From Photobacterium kishitanii (GTDB lineage: Bacteria; Pseudomonadota; Gammaproteobacteria; Enterobacterales; Vibrionaceae): a stretch of DNA of 64,000 bases. Position 1 is the first letter of the stretch. The number at the start of each line of letters is the position of its first letter. Below are positions 40,800-49,809 of the stretch, piece by piece. The position numbers and the translations under genes were made by a program. Under the pieces are notes generated by a model. The model saw only the letters and a program-made list of their open reading frames with translations. It searched no databases and was not told where the DNA came from. The stretch lies in assembly GCF_003026355.1 (NCBI RefSeq), contig NZ_PYON01000016.1, positions 1 to 64,000 of the forward strand. The letters run 5' to 3'.

Positions 40800-41279
40800 T
40801 TAAACCTTGGTTGACAGGATAGCATCCAATTCAAGTTTAATCTCAGCCTGTAGACGAGACTCAGCTTTCATACGTTCAAGATCGAACCGCATTCGGCTTT
40901 GTTTTTCAATTAGCTGACGTGCATCTCCACGTGGCATATCTTTAACCACATGATACAAGTCAGTTAATGCCGGGTACGTTGCTGCAAAATCAACTTTTTT
41001 ATCAGCTTGCAACACTTCCATTAATTTATATAACCGAATCGCGCCTTCAGAGATATCACATTGATCTTGCTTACATGCCATTGCGATAATAAAGACACTT
41101 TCTAATATATTGTCATTTCTAGCTTTAATTGCTTCAGCCTGTTGCTCTGCAGCACGGGCTAAAAACAGCTTATGCCGTTGTTGCTGCTTATAAAGTTTAG
41201 CTAATAACAATCCAGCGTATAATGCTAATCCAGCCACAATTACGCCACCAATAACAAACAGAAGAGTTATTCCCTGCAA
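40800..41279 (-). CDS. DUF2489 family membrane protein
   Basis: A 159-residue protein with an N-terminal membrane helix (about 5-27) and a cytoplasmic helical domain with two cysteines in ACKQDQCD near residue 68-75. Family function unknown. It lies 3 bp downstream of yihI, an arrangement common in Vibrio. Confidence 0.8.
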   Translation of the reverse strand: MQGITLLFVIGGVIVAGLALYAGLLLAKLYKQQQRHKLFLARAAEQQAEAIKARNDNILESVFIIAMACKQDQCDISEGAIRLYKLMEVLQADKKVDFAATYPALTDLYHVVKDMPRGDARQLIEKQSRMRFDLERMKAESRLQAEIKLELDAILSTKV

Positions 41280-41282
41280 CGG

Positions 41283-41831
41283 TTACTCCTTATCGAAATT
41301 ATCAAAATCCATGTTTTCAAATTGCGCTAATAAATCATCATCTGAACGAGGTTTAGACTTAGCACTTTGTTTAACAGGTGCTGATGCTTCTTCAACATCA
41401 TCTAATAAACCCAGTTGCTTCATTAGACGTTCAATACGGTCTAACTTCATATCAACTTGTTTTTGTAGGCCTGCACCTAGTTTTTCACCCGCATCAATGC
41501 GATCTAATAGCACCATTAATTGGGCATCATTTTCAAGAAGTGCAAGTTCTTGCTCTGCTGATAAACGGCGCTGTTGCTTAGTTTGTGGTTTTTTAGGCTC
41601 AACAATTAGCGGTACTAATTTTTTACTGCCTAAACGTGGATCTTTTTTCTGACCGCCGTTACGCTGCTTATTATCTTCAACAGCAGAATGACGACTACCT
41701 GATTTTAGACCTTTACGCTTCTTCGCTTTTTGGCGTTCACGAGTCTCAATATCAACTTTACTATTTGATTTTTCACGGTATACAGCAGGGCCTTCAGAAC
41801 CTACGGTACGTGCTCTTTTCTTACGGGTCAT
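41283..41831 (-). CDS. yihI: Der GTPase-activating protein YihI
   Basis: A 182-residue, very basic N-terminus and acidic C-terminus protein that stimulates the GTPase Der, needed for 50S assembly. It starts MTRKKRARTVGSEGPAVYR, like E. coli YihI, and contains the conserved LLDRIDAGEKL region near 108-118. Its ATG overlaps the stop of the methyltransferase gene by 1 bp, suggesting coupling. Confidence 0.93.
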   Translation of the reverse strand: MTRKKRARTVGSEGPAVYREKSNSKVDIETRERQKAKKRKGLKSGSRHSAVEDNKQRNGGQKKDPRLGSKKLVPLIVEPKKPQTKQQRRLSAEQELALLENDAQLMVLLDRIDAGEKLGAGLQKQVDMKLDRIERLMKQLGLLDDVEEASAPVKQSAKSKPRSDDDLLAQFENMDFDNFDKE

Positions 41832-42472
41832 TACTGGGGTTTCCTCAGCAAAATCACATCATTTCCAACAAACTCAACTTCAAGACCATCACGTTGAGCT
41901 AAAAAGCAAAACGTATCATGGCTAAAAAAGCTGACATGGGTTGGGTCGTTCTTATAGTACCAATGCTCAAAAGCATCAGTGTCGGTTACTAGTTTAGTCA
42001 TGATCCCAAGCCAACCGCCGGGTTTGACTAAACGTAGCAACAGCCCCCATTCCTTCGCAGGCTGATAAAAATGCTCGATTGCTTCTGTGCAAGTAACAAA
42101 ATCATACTGATCCTCTAATACTACGGATTGTGCCGCAAAATAGGGATCGTAGATCGTCATAGTATACCCCATTTCTGCCAACATCACTGACAAGGTCGGC
42201 CCAGGGCCACTACCAAAATCCAACCCAGATAAAGGTGGTGATGATAATCGTGTCGCCAATGGAGTGGCTAATCGCCCTAAAAATTGTCGGTAGCCGATAT
42301 CATTCGGATTATTCCGATGTTGGTCGTAGACTAATTTTTCTTGAGACGACGTTAAATGAGTTGTCGGATCGGCATAAATTAATGCACATTGTAAACAGCG
42401 AAAATAATCACGATTAGTATCTGCCACTAACCAAGTATTATCGTTGCTACCACAAAGTGGACATCTATCCAT
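41831..42472 (-). CDS. Class I SAM-dependent methyltransferase with N-terminal zinc ribbon
   Basis: A 213-residue protein. The N-terminus has a four-cysteine zinc ribbon (C4, C7, C26, C29). The SAM motif LDFGSGPGP is near residue 85 and an acidic IYDPY motif follows. TCTEAIEHF and KPGGWLGIMTKLV complete a methyltransferase-11/23 type fold. GGAG is 7 nt before the ATG at 42472; the earlier GTG at 42484 lies at the ribosome binding site. Substrate unknown. It heads the operon with yihI and DUF2489, which raises a possible ribosome or RNA-related role, but this is inference. Confidence 0.8.
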   Translation of the reverse strand: MDRCPLCGSNDNTWLVADTNRDYFRCLQCALIYADPTTHLTSSQEKLVYDQHRNNPNDIGYRQFLGRLATPLATRLSSPPLSGLDFGSGPGPTLSVMLAEMGYTMTIYDPYFAAQSVVLEDQYDFVTCTEAIEHFYQPAKEWGLLLRLVKPGGWLGIMTKLVTDTDAFEHWYYKNDPTHVSFFSHDTFCFLAQRDGLEVEFVGNDVILLRKPQ

Positions 42473-42672
42473 TGTCTTCTCCACAACGACTGAATGTTTA
42501 CGAACAGCAGCAGCGGTGTAAAATCGAGCGGGCTATTCTATACCCAATTACGGTTAAGATGTAGTTCTGCTGACAAATTGTTCAATTTATTCGGCTATTT
42601 GATCGGATTGATAAGCATAATATCACTGCTAAATCATAATGATAATCGTAGTAAAAATCGAAATTTAGACGA

Positions 42673-43130
42673 AAAAAAAGCGATAGGTCTGCACCTATCG
42701 CTATATGGGGTAAGCTATGAGCTTATAATTCTGTCTAGTCTTTCCGTAACTAGTAAGCAACGTCCCGGTTTAACAAATATCCATTTTTTATGATTGCTAT
42801 CCATGCCAATATTGTTCGTCACTATCCGAGTGAATTTTTGCATCCTAATTACCATTCCATGGTTTAGCAACTTATCCTAAGTTGGCGATTCCTATCGCAA
42901 TGTTACGCTCCAATAACTATACCACCATCCTTATGCGATACATCATCCTGATGTATCTGAGCTATATTACTATAGCTACCCTCTTTCCATGAGTGTCGAC
43001 CCTGACTATCCTTACGCTTCCTGCGTCTACCCTAGTCTCCTGACCAGACTTCCTGTGTATCCTTTTGGCTTCACTGCCTAAGCTATCCTAGCGCTTCCTA
43101 TCCAATGTCGCATTCCTTGTCGACAGGAGT
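42673..43130 (-). ncRNA. csrC: CsrB/CsrC-family sRNA (CsrA-sequestering)
   Basis: Read on minus, this roughly 455-nt stretch contains 22 GGA triplets, 13 of them AGGA, many in predicted hairpin loops such as GTCG-ACAAGGAATG-CGAC and CATCAGGATGATG. It ends at a terminator (GCGATAGGT with ACCTATCGC, then eight T; 42673-42702). That is the hallmark of RNAs that titrate the carbon-storage regulator CsrA. In E. coli csrC lies between yihI and engB, the same neighbourhood. The 5' end is estimated from a poor -35-like TTGATA at 43161-43166. It is longer than E. coli CsrC (about 245 nt) but similar to Vibrio CsrB-type RNAs. Which of the Vibrio Csr RNAs it matches cannot be settled here. Confidence 0.9.
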
Positions 43131-43269
43131 AATTTACCTTAAGCCATCATTAAAACAATGTATCAAGATCACACTTTTGAATGCGTAATAATAGCGACTA
43201 ACCAAGTCTATGTTCTATAAAATAAAAAAATAATCAGCTACAAATAAAATCATCATTACAGCGCTAATC

Positions 43270-43287
43270 AATGGTCGATCTCTTACA
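43270..43287 (-). promoter_or_regulatory. Possible VarA/UvrY activator site upstream of the Csr RNA
   Basis: On minus, TGTAAGAGATCG is a perfect first half of the GacA/UvrY/VarA site TGTAAG-N6-CTTACA; the second half is degenerate (ACCATT). It lies about 140 bp upstream of the estimated start, inside the gap after the cytochrome c4 gene, as expected for Csr RNA promoters. Confidence 0.55.
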
Positions 43288-43372
43288 ACATCACTGGCTT
43301 ATTCGCCGTTATTAAAATATTAAAAAATAGTAATACTAAGCAACCTTAGTGATAATGCTAACAATTCCACCC

Positions 43373-43990
43373 TTAATGTAAGCCACCAACATAAGCAGAG
43401 AGTGCATTAATTTCATTATCAGTTAGCTTAGCGGCAATGGATCGCATCATACTGTTGAGATCATTATTACGAGTCCCTGCTCGAAATTCTTGCAGCTGCA
43501 ACGCAGTATATTCCGCATTCTGACCTGAAATTTTAGGAAAACCAGCGAGACTGGTGCCGTTACCACGTGGTCCATGACAACTAATACAACCAGCAATCCC
43601 CCGCTCGGGATCACCAAAACGATATAATGGCTCAGCAATCGCAATTACAGCTTCAGGGGTCGTATTTGCAGAGATTGGCAATGAGGAGAAATACGCCCCG
43701 AGATCCTTCATATCGGTAACTGATAATGCTGCTGTCATTCCTGCCATAACAGCATTACTTCGACCTTGAGCACCACCACTCGTTACGGCAAGTTTATAAT
43801 CAACAAGCTGTTTCGTTAAATAATCAGCATGTTGACCTGCCAATTTAGGATACTGTGCAATAACCGCATTGCCATCATTACCATGACAAGCAACACAAGT
43901 AGCAGCCTTTAATTTACCAGCATTGATATCGCCTTGTGCCCAGGCCGAATAACTCGCAACGAGTGTGAATATTAAGACTAATTTTTTCAT
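43373..43990 (-). CDS. Dihaem cytochrome c4
   Basis: A 205-residue periplasmic electron carrier. The signal peptide ends near SAWA (residue 18). Two c-type haem sites are seen, CVACH (C32, C35, H36) and CISCH (C135, C138, H139), with two similar halves each carrying later methionine ligands. Cytochrome c4 donates electrons to terminal oxidases, mainly cbb3. The ATG at 43990 begins MKKLVLIFTL; an earlier in-frame start adds a non-signal leader. A cytochrome c4 gene next to engB is conserved in Vibrio. Confidence 0.93.
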   Translation of the reverse strand: MKKLVLIFTLVASYSAWAQGDINAGKLKAATCVACHGNDGNAVIAQYPKLAGQHADYLTKQLVDYKLAVTSGGAQGRSNAVMAGMTAALSVTDMKDLGAYFSSLPISANTTPEAVIAIAEPLYRFGDPERGIAGCISCHGPRGNGTSLAGFPKISGQNAEYTALQLQEFRAGTRNNDLNSMMRSIAAKLTDNEINALSAYVGGLH

Positions 43991-44145
43991 AAAATTCCAT
44001 TTATAATTATAGGGCTTCCGTACCACAAGTAATGCTTAGTGACATGGTATACAATACGACCATAAACCAAACACGGTTTAATATATCTTAGACAATTTCA
44101 CAAAAAAGCGCTCATTTACAATGTGAGGGCTTGACGGAGTTAACA

Positions 44146-44814
44146 GTGAATCAACCTCTCAACTATAGAAATACCAGTTTTATTACAAGTGCACCGGATA
44201 TTCGTCACTTGCCACAAGATGTCGGCGTTGAGATCGCATTTGCTGGTCGCTCCAATGCCGGTAAATCAAGTGCACTAAATCGCCTAACCGATCAAAAAGG
44301 TTTGGCTCGTACTTCTAAAACGCCTGGCCGTACTCAATTAATCAACATGTTTGAAGTCATTAATGGCTGTAACTTAATTGACTTACCTGGCTACGGTTTT
44401 GCCCAAGTACCACTCGAGCTAAAATTAAAATGGCAAAAAGCATTAGGTGAATACCTTCAGCGCCGTGAATGTTTACAGGGCTTAGTGGTATTAATGGATA
44501 TCCGCCATCCAATGAAAGATCTTGATCAACAAATGATCAACTGGGCAATTGAAAGTAGCTTACCTGTTTTAGTGTTATTAACTAAAGCTGACAAATTAAA
44601 GAGTGGTGCACGGAAAGCACAAGTACTAAAAATCCGTGAAATGTCGAAAGAATTTGGCGGGAGTGTTCAAGTTGAAGCTTTCTCATCATTGAAAGGGATT
44701 GGCGTTGATCAAGTTCGCCGCAAACTGGATGAGTGGTATGCACCAGAGCTTGAACGTCAACGTGTATTGGCAGCTGATGACAGTGAGATTTTTAATCTCC
44801 CTCCTGCAGAATAA
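44146..44814 (+). CDS. engB: Ribosome biogenesis GTP-binding protein YihA/EngB/YsxC
   Basis: An essential-type GTPase for 50S maturation. The 222-residue product has GRSNAGKSS (G1), a T-containing switch near SKTPGRTQ (G2), DLPGYG (G3) and TKADK (G4). ACGGAG lies 7 nt before GTG 44146; the TTG at 44131 precedes this ribosome binding site, so GTG is chosen. It is divergent from cytochrome c4. Confidence 0.95.
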   Translation: MNQPLNYRNTSFITSAPDIRHLPQDVGVEIAFAGRSNAGKSSALNRLTDQKGLARTSKTPGRTQLINMFEVINGCNLIDLPGYGFAQVPLELKLKWQKALGEYLQRRECLQGLVVLMDIRHPMKDLDQQMINWAIESSLPVLVLLTKADKLKSGARKAQVLKIREMSKEFGGSVQVEAFSSLKGIGVDQVRRKLDEWYAPELERQRVLAADDSEIFNLPPAE

Positions 44815-44847
44815 AATCCTGACACTGCTAAACAACACTAAAAATCC

Positions 44848-44868
44848 CCCACCATCATTGGTGGGGTA
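44848..44868 (+). terminator. Weak hairpin after engB
   Basis: CCCCCACCA pairs with TGGTGGGG around a short loop. No T-run follows, so termination is uncertain. Between here and 45125 I see nothing else of note. Confidence 0.4.
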
Positions 44869-45125
44869 AATGCAGAGAGAATTTAGATATTGTTATTATA
44901 ATCATTCGAGAATTGATTATTTCATTAACTAATGCAACCGCTGTTACTGTACTAGATAGCCTTATTTAGTCGTTTTGAGATGCACTCCACACCCCTCCCC
45001 GATTTAAAGTTGTTAATCATATTGATTACAGCACATTATTTTAGTTGAAAAACAAGTTTACTAATTCTTAACAACTTTAAACATTTATGGAATTAAATTA
45101 CACCATCATTTGTTCAAAAAAAAAC

Positions 45126-45228
45126 CAAAAAAAAAGCCATTCTCAATACCGAGAATGGCTATTTCATGTCTTTGTTTGCCCGCTAGTCATTGTAACTAAC
45201 CAACAAAATAAAATATGAACAAGAAGCT
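45126..45228 (-). ncRNA. Candidate sRNA downstream of Spot 42
   Basis: On minus, a perfect -10 hexamer TATAAT (45235-45240) is followed about 70 nt later by a strong terminator: AGCCATTCTC pairs with GAGAATGGCT (loop GGTATT), then nine T. No ORF with a ribosome binding site fits between. This would give an RNA of about 60-100 nt. The -35 region is poor (TTTAAA-like). A small RNA near spf, called VSsrna24, has been reported in Aliivibrio salmonicida as I recall; this may be its homologue, but I cannot compare sequences. Confidence 0.55.
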
Positions 45229-45477
45229 GTTTCTATTATAGCCTGCCAATTTAAAATTTAAAGTATTTACTCTAAAAAATACGCAAACAAATAAACACTA
45301 ATGAATCAAAATGGCGAATAAAGATAAAGCAATTGACAATAGTGACAAAAAATCACCAACTTTATTGATTTCGAATGATAAACAAACACAATAAGTGTCT
45401 TGATAACGATTAAATAGCAATAAAAAAGTAAGCTTAGGCAGCGCATATAGCGAGGATGAATTTTGCTTTGGCACAAT

Positions 45478-45584
45478 AAAAAACGCCCCGGTCCAATAAA
45501 TAGACCGGGGCAGCTGAATCAGCCAAATCCAATAACGTGAAACAAAAGGTCTGAAAGATAGAACATCTTACCTCTGTACCCTAC
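45478..45584 (-). ncRNA. spf: Spot 42 RNA
   Basis: The 107-nt transcript begins GTAGGGTACAGAGGTAAG and contains the ATGTTCTATCTTTCAGACC segment, essentially identical to E. coli Spot 42, and ends in a hairpin (CCCCGGTC with GACCGGGG) and T6. Spot 42 is an Hfq-dependent repressor of secondary carbon-use genes and is itself repressed by CRP-cAMP. A TTCCAA-17-TACAGT promoter fits upstream. It lies just downstream of polA on the same strand, as in E. coli. Confidence 0.97.
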
Positions 45585-45684
45585 GTTAGTAACTGTATAT
45601 CAATCACTCAGTTTTTGGAAGTCTTTGTCGTAGTTTTTTTTCATACTTTTGTAAGTAATTTTTACATAACCGTTCTTATTTTTA

Positions 45685-45714
45685 ACAAAAAAAATAGTTG
45701 ATCTCACGACCAAC
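45685..45714 (-). terminator. Terminator after polA
   Basis: On minus, GTTGGTC pairs with GATCAAC (one G-U) around GTGA, followed by TATTTTTTTT. It insulates polA from spf. Confidence 0.8.
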
Positions 45715-45744
45715 TTTTATTTAATTCATCAATAACGATATTAA

Positions 45745-48516
45745 TTAGTGGGCTTGATCCCAATTATCACCGTAACCAGCCTCAGCAATTAATGGAACAG
45801 CTAACGTTGCTGCTTGCTCCATTAATTGACGAACTTTTACCGTCACAGTGTCTAATGCAGATTCCTCCACTTCAAATACTAATTCATCGTGTACTTGCAT
45901 TAACAAGCTCACTTGACCTTGTGGCTGTTGTTGCACCCATTCATCGACTGCAATCATGGCTAATTTAATAATATCAGCCGCCGTTCCTTGCATTGGAGCA
46001 TTAATTGCCGCTCGCTCTGCTGCTTTACGACGTAAACCATTACGCGCTTTAATGTCAGGCAGATACAAACGACGACCGAACAAGGTTTCAACATACCCCT
46101 GTTCTGCCGCACTATTACGCGTGCTTTCCATATACTCTAAAACACCAGGATAGCGCTCAAAATACACATTCATATAATCTTGAGCTTCATTACGTCCCAT
46201 ATCGAGTTGCTTGGCTAAACCAAACGCACTCATGCCGTAAATTAACCCAAAGTTAATCGCTTTAGCGCGTCGACGCTGCTCGGTGCTCACATCATCAATC
46301 GCTAATCCTAGAATTTCAGCCGCAGTTGCCGCATGGATATCTTTACCATGACGGAATGCATCCAACAACGCGGGATCACCAGAAAGATGCGCCATAATGC
46401 GTAATTCAATTTGAGAATAATCGACTGCCAGAATTTTATAACCCGGCTTGGCAACGAATGCTTGGCGAATACGACGGCCTTCAGGGTTACGTACTGGAAT
46501 ATTTTGCAGGTTAGGCTCACTGGATGATAAGCGTCCAGTAACGGTGCCTGTTTGATGATAAGAAGTGTGTACTCGGCCAGTTACCGCATTAACCATTTTC
46601 GGTAATTTATCAGAGTAAGTAGACTTAAGCTTAGCTAAGCCACGGTATTCTAATAATAATTTTGGTAATGGATAATCTAACGCCAACTCTTGCAATACTT
46701 CTTCATTGGTTGACGGTGTACCTGATGGGGTTTTTTTAATTACGGGTAATCCCATTTTTTCAAACAGAATGGCTTGTAATTGTTTCGGTGAGCTTAAATT
46801 AAACTCTTGCCCTGCTAATTCATAAGCCAGTTTTTCAATCTCATCTAATCGTTGCGCTAATTCTATTGATTGCGCTCCAAGCAGCATACTATCAATGTAA
46901 ACACCAGTGCGCTCCATACGAGATAACACTGGCACTAACGGCATTTCGATAGTTTCAAAAACTTTTTTCAGCTTTTCATCTGCTGCAACTTTTGGATACA
47001 ACGCATTATGCAAGCGCAAGGTAATATCAGCGTCTTCTGCAGCATACGGTCCTGCTTGTTCAAGATCGATTTGGTTAAAGGTTAATTGCTTCTTACCTTT
47101 TCCAGCAATATCTTCAAAACTAATATTTTTATGCTCAAGGTAACGCAGTGCTAGGCTGTCCATATCATGACGACCAACTACGCTGTTATAAACATAAGAT
47201 TCAAGCATGGTATCAAATTTAATACCCTGCATATCAATGTCATATCGCGCGATAATACTGGCATCGAATTTTAAATTTTGGCCAACTTTCGCTAAATTTT
47301 TATCTTCTAATAATGGCTTTAATTGCGCTAATACCCAATCACGATCGAGTTGTGCTGGCGCATCGAGATAATCATGAGCAACCGGAACATAAGCAGCCCT
47401 GCCTTCTTCAACTGCAAATGACACTCCAATTAAGTTAGCGGTCATATAATCAAGACCGTCGGTCTCGGTATCAAATGCAAATACATCGGCATTTTTTAAT
47501 TGGGTTAACCAGTTATTAAAGCTTGCCTCATCCAATACGGTTTCGTAACCACTACGATCAATGGTTGGAGCGATGATTTTAGGCTCAGTGGTCGCAGTTG
47601 CAGCACTTTCATCCGCAACAATGCGGCCATCACTGCCATCTAACATTTCAGTTAGCCAGCGACGGAACTGTAATTTACCAAACAATTCAGTCAGTGCATC
47701 AGTATCAGGTACACCTTTACACAACTGTTCTGGCGCCAGTTCTAGTTCAACATCAAGCTTAATCGTTGCCAATTTATAAGACATATAAGCCGCTTCTTTA
47801 TTATCAAGCAACTTTTTCGCCATCGTTTTTGAACCACGAAATCCCAATGGCGCAATATCATCAAGATTAGCGTACAAAGAATCTAAACTACCAATACCTG
47901 TTAATAGTGCTTTCGCTGTTTTTTCACCCACCCCAGGAACACCTGGAATATTATCAACCTTATCTCCCATTAAAGCTAAATAGTCGATAATCAACTCTGG
48001 CCCAATACCAAACTTATCCACAACACCAGCCGGATCCATCACCACATCAGTCATGGTATTGATCAAGGTAACATTTTGATCTACCAGCTGTGCCATATCT
48101 TTATCACCAGTACTGATCAACACAGGCATCCCTTGTTTAGATGCCTGCGTCGCCAGCGTGCCGATCACATCATCAGCTTCAACGCCAGAGATCGAGATCA
48201 ATGGTAACCCCATCGCTTTGATCACTGCATGTAATGGCTCAATCTGTCCTCGAAGATCCTCCGGCATCGGGGGACGATTAGCTTTATATTCAGGATACAT
48301 ATCATCACGGAATGTTTTACCTTTGGCATCAAAGATAACCGCAATACGATCGGTCGAGAACTGGCGTAGCATACTGCGTAGCATGTTTACTACACCGTAA
48401 ATTGCACCTGTCGGCTCGCCATCGGAATTAGTGAAATTAGGCGCAGCATGATAAGCGCGATAAAGATAAGAGGATCCATCAATAAGGATCAATGGATTTT
48501 CAGGAATCGTAGCCAT
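45745..48516 (-). CDS. polA: DNA polymerase I
   Basis: Repair and Okazaki-fragment polymerase of 923 residues. The N-terminal 5'-3' exonuclease domain (about 1-300) starts with [16 protein letters not shown]; the 3'-5' exonuclease has FAFDTETDG with acidic catalytic residues, so proofreading should work; the polymerase domain has motif [10 protein letters not shown], the O-helix [20 protein letters not shown] and motif [12 protein letters not shown] start at ATG 48516 ([11 protein letters not shown]); the upstream ATG adds eight residues. Confidence 0.97.
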   Translation of the reverse strand: MATIPENPLILIDGSSYLYRAYHAAPNFTNSDGEPTGAIYGVVNMLRSMLRQFSTDRIAVIFDAKGKTFRDDMYPEYKANRPPMPEDLRGQIEPLHAVIKAMGLPLISISGVEADDVIGTLATQASKQGMPVLISTGDKDMAQLVDQNVTLINTMTDVVMDPAGVVDKFGIGPELIIDYLALMGDKVDNIPGVPGVGEKTAKALLTGIGSLDSLYANLDDIAPLGFRGSKTMAKKLLDNKEAAYMSYKLATIKLDVELELAPEQLCKGVPDTDALTELFGKLQFRRWLTEMLDGSDGRIVADESAATATTEPKIIAPTIDRSGYETVLDEASFNNWLTQLKNADVFAFDTETDGLDYMTANLIGVSFAVEEGRAAYVPVAHDYLDAPAQLDRDWVLAQLKPLLEDKNLAKVGQNLKFDASIIARYDIDMQGIKFDTMLESYVYNSVVGRHDMDSLALRYLEHKNISFEDIAGKGKKQLTFNQIDLEQAGPYAAEDADITLRLHNALYPKVAADEKLKKVFETIEMPLVPVLSRMERTGVYIDSMLLGAQSIELAQRLDEIEKLAYELAGQEFNLSSPKQLQAILFEKMGLPVIKKTPSGTPSTNEEVLQELALDYPLPKLLLEYRGLAKLKSTYSDKLPKMVNAVTGRVHTSYHQTGTVTGRLSSSEPNLQNIPVRNPEGRRIRQAFVAKPGYKILAVDYSQIELRIMAHLSGDPALLDAFRHGKDIHAATAAEILGLAIDDVSTEQRRRAKAINFGLIYGMSAFGLAKQLDMGRNEAQDYMNVYFERYPGVLEYMESTRNSAAEQGYVETLFGRRLYLPDIKARNGLRRKAAERAAINAPMQGTAADIIKLAMIAVDEWVQQQPQGQVSLLMQVHDELVFEVEESALDTVTVKVRQLMEQAATLAVPLIAEAGYGDNWDQAH

Positions 48517-48892
48517 AAGGTTATTCTTATATCCAAGCAAAAGTAGTTCAGGTTAGGTCTATTATCGACCAAATTTATCCCTACACCACAGAAAAAATGC
48601 AATGTTTACTAGAATGCCATGCCAAACCGCAACTGTTAACTGCTGTTTTGTGTTATTCATCCATTTTCTGTGGATAACTTTGTTAGTATTTAATTTACGC
48701 CAGTTGATCGTTTTTTATATAAAAATAAAAATTACCCATGATTGTATTTATTTTCATATACTTAATAAGATAGCTTGATTTAGATCCTCGATCCCATATT
48801 GATCATTGATTGTGGACAACCTTAGCTAGATAATCGTAACCAAGCTGATAATAACAACAATATAACTATATTTGATTAGTTAGGATGCCATT
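48517..48892. other. polA-elbB divergent region with DnaA-box-like sites
   Basis: An AT-rich gap with the promoters of polA (minus) and elbB (plus). TGTGGATAA at 48669-48677 is the complement of a perfect DnaA box TTATCCACA; TGTGGACAA at 48811-48819 differs by one base. Several GATC sites cluster between 48780 and 48805. No RNA or ORF is convincing. Confidence 0.55.
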
Positions 48893-49543
48893 ATGAAGAA
48901 AATTGCAGTAATTTTAAGCGGTTCAGGCGTGTTTGATGGAACCGAAATTCATGAAGCGGTATTAGCCTTATTAGCCATTGAACAACAAGGAGCAAGTTGG
49001 CATTGCTTTGCACCCAATATTGATCAACATCTGGTGATTAACCATCTCAATGGTGAGGTGACTCATGAAGTTCGTAACGTTTTAGTTGAATCGGCTCGCA
49101 TTGCCCGCGGTAATATTACCGATGTCGTCTCTTTAAATATTAATGACTATGATGCGCTGTTGGTACCAGGAGGGTTTGGCGTCACCAATAATTTATCTGA
49201 TTTTGCTCTTCACGGCAGTGCCTGCCAGCTCAATGAAGATGTTAAACAAGCCTGCCAAGCATTTGCTCAAGCGAATAAACCTGCTGCCTATTTATGTATA
49301 GCCCCAACCTTGATCCCACAGATCTATGGCCCAGGCGCGAAAGCAACGATCGGTGATGATCCTGATACTACAGCCGCATTTAATGCGATGGGGGGCGAGC
49401 ATGTACAATGCCCTGTCGATGATTTTGTTCTCGATCAAAAGCGACGTTTATTAACGACACCAGCTTACATGTTAGCAACTAACATCAGTGAAGCTGCAAC
49501 GGGAATCAATAAACTGGTACGAGAATTAATAAAATTGGCATAA
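48893..49543 (+). CDS. elbB: Isoprenoid-biosynthesis-linked glyoxalase ElbB
   Basis: A 216-residue member of the DJ-1/PfpI superfamily with the nucleophile-elbow cysteine C135 in YLCIAPTLIP and the acidic partner E19. The E. coli homologue shows weak glyoxalase activity and was linked to isoprenoid synthesis; the true role is not clear. The AGGA upstream of ATG 48893 is a good ribosome binding site. It is convergent with the RyhB gene. Confidence 0.93.
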   Translation: MKKIAVILSGSGVFDGTEIHEAVLALLAIEQQGASWHCFAPNIDQHLVINHLNGEVTHEVRNVLVESARIARGNITDVVSLNINDYDALLVPGGFGVTNNLSDFALHGSACQLNEDVKQACQAFAQANKPAAYLCIAPTLIPQIYGPGAKATIGDDPDTTAAFNAMGGEHVQCPVDDFVLDQKRRLLTTPAYMLATNISEAATGINKLVRELIKLA

Positions 49544-49570
49544 GCATAATAATGATTATTAAACGCTTAA

Positions 49571-49734
49571 AAAGAAAAAGCGGCGCACTGTGTTATGCGC
49601 CGCGTAGCAAAAGTAGTAATTGGTTTTTAGCCCTACACTAATCACCATTACCAAGCTGAAGTACACTGGAAGCAATGTGAGCAATGTCGTGCTATCAAGC
49701 ACCAGAAAAAGTGTTTTCTCTAGTACCTAAAAGC
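49571..49734 (-). ncRNA. ryhB: RyhB iron-responsive sRNA
   Basis: On minus, 49692-49668 reads GCACGACATTGCTCACATTG then CTTCC, the invariant seed region of E. coli and Vibrio RyhB. It ends in a terminator (GCGGCGCA with TGCGCCGC, 49580-49603) followed by TTTTTCTTTTT. RyhB represses iron-using proteins and acts with Hfq when Fur is inactive. The start is estimated from the promoter. At about 160 nt it is longer than E. coli RyhB (90 nt), as in other Vibrionaceae. In V. cholerae ryhB also lies close to polA, as I recall. Confidence 0.95.
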
Positions 49735-49738
49735 ACGT

Positions 49739-49768
49739 TAATAATAACCATTCTCAACTAAGTTGCAA
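49739..49768 (-). promoter_or_regulatory. ryhB promoter with Fur-box-like sequence
   Basis: On minus, TTGCAA-16-TATTAT forms the promoter. Overlapping the -10 is TTGAGAATGGTTATTATTA, similar to the Fur box GATAATGATAATCATTATC. A second GAGAAT-type repeat (49771-49790, plus strand ATTGAGAATAAG) lies upstream. Iron-loaded Fur should block the promoter. Confidence 0.8.
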
Positions 49769-49809
49769 CATCTAATTGAGAATAAGTTGCATTTGGTTAT
49801 TAAATTCAA

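Noticed and set aside
42494..42793. 99-codon open frame on plus near the Csr RNA terminator
   Set aside because: It runs across the terminator and 3' part of the minus-strand RNA and the methyltransferase promoter; composition is not protein-like.
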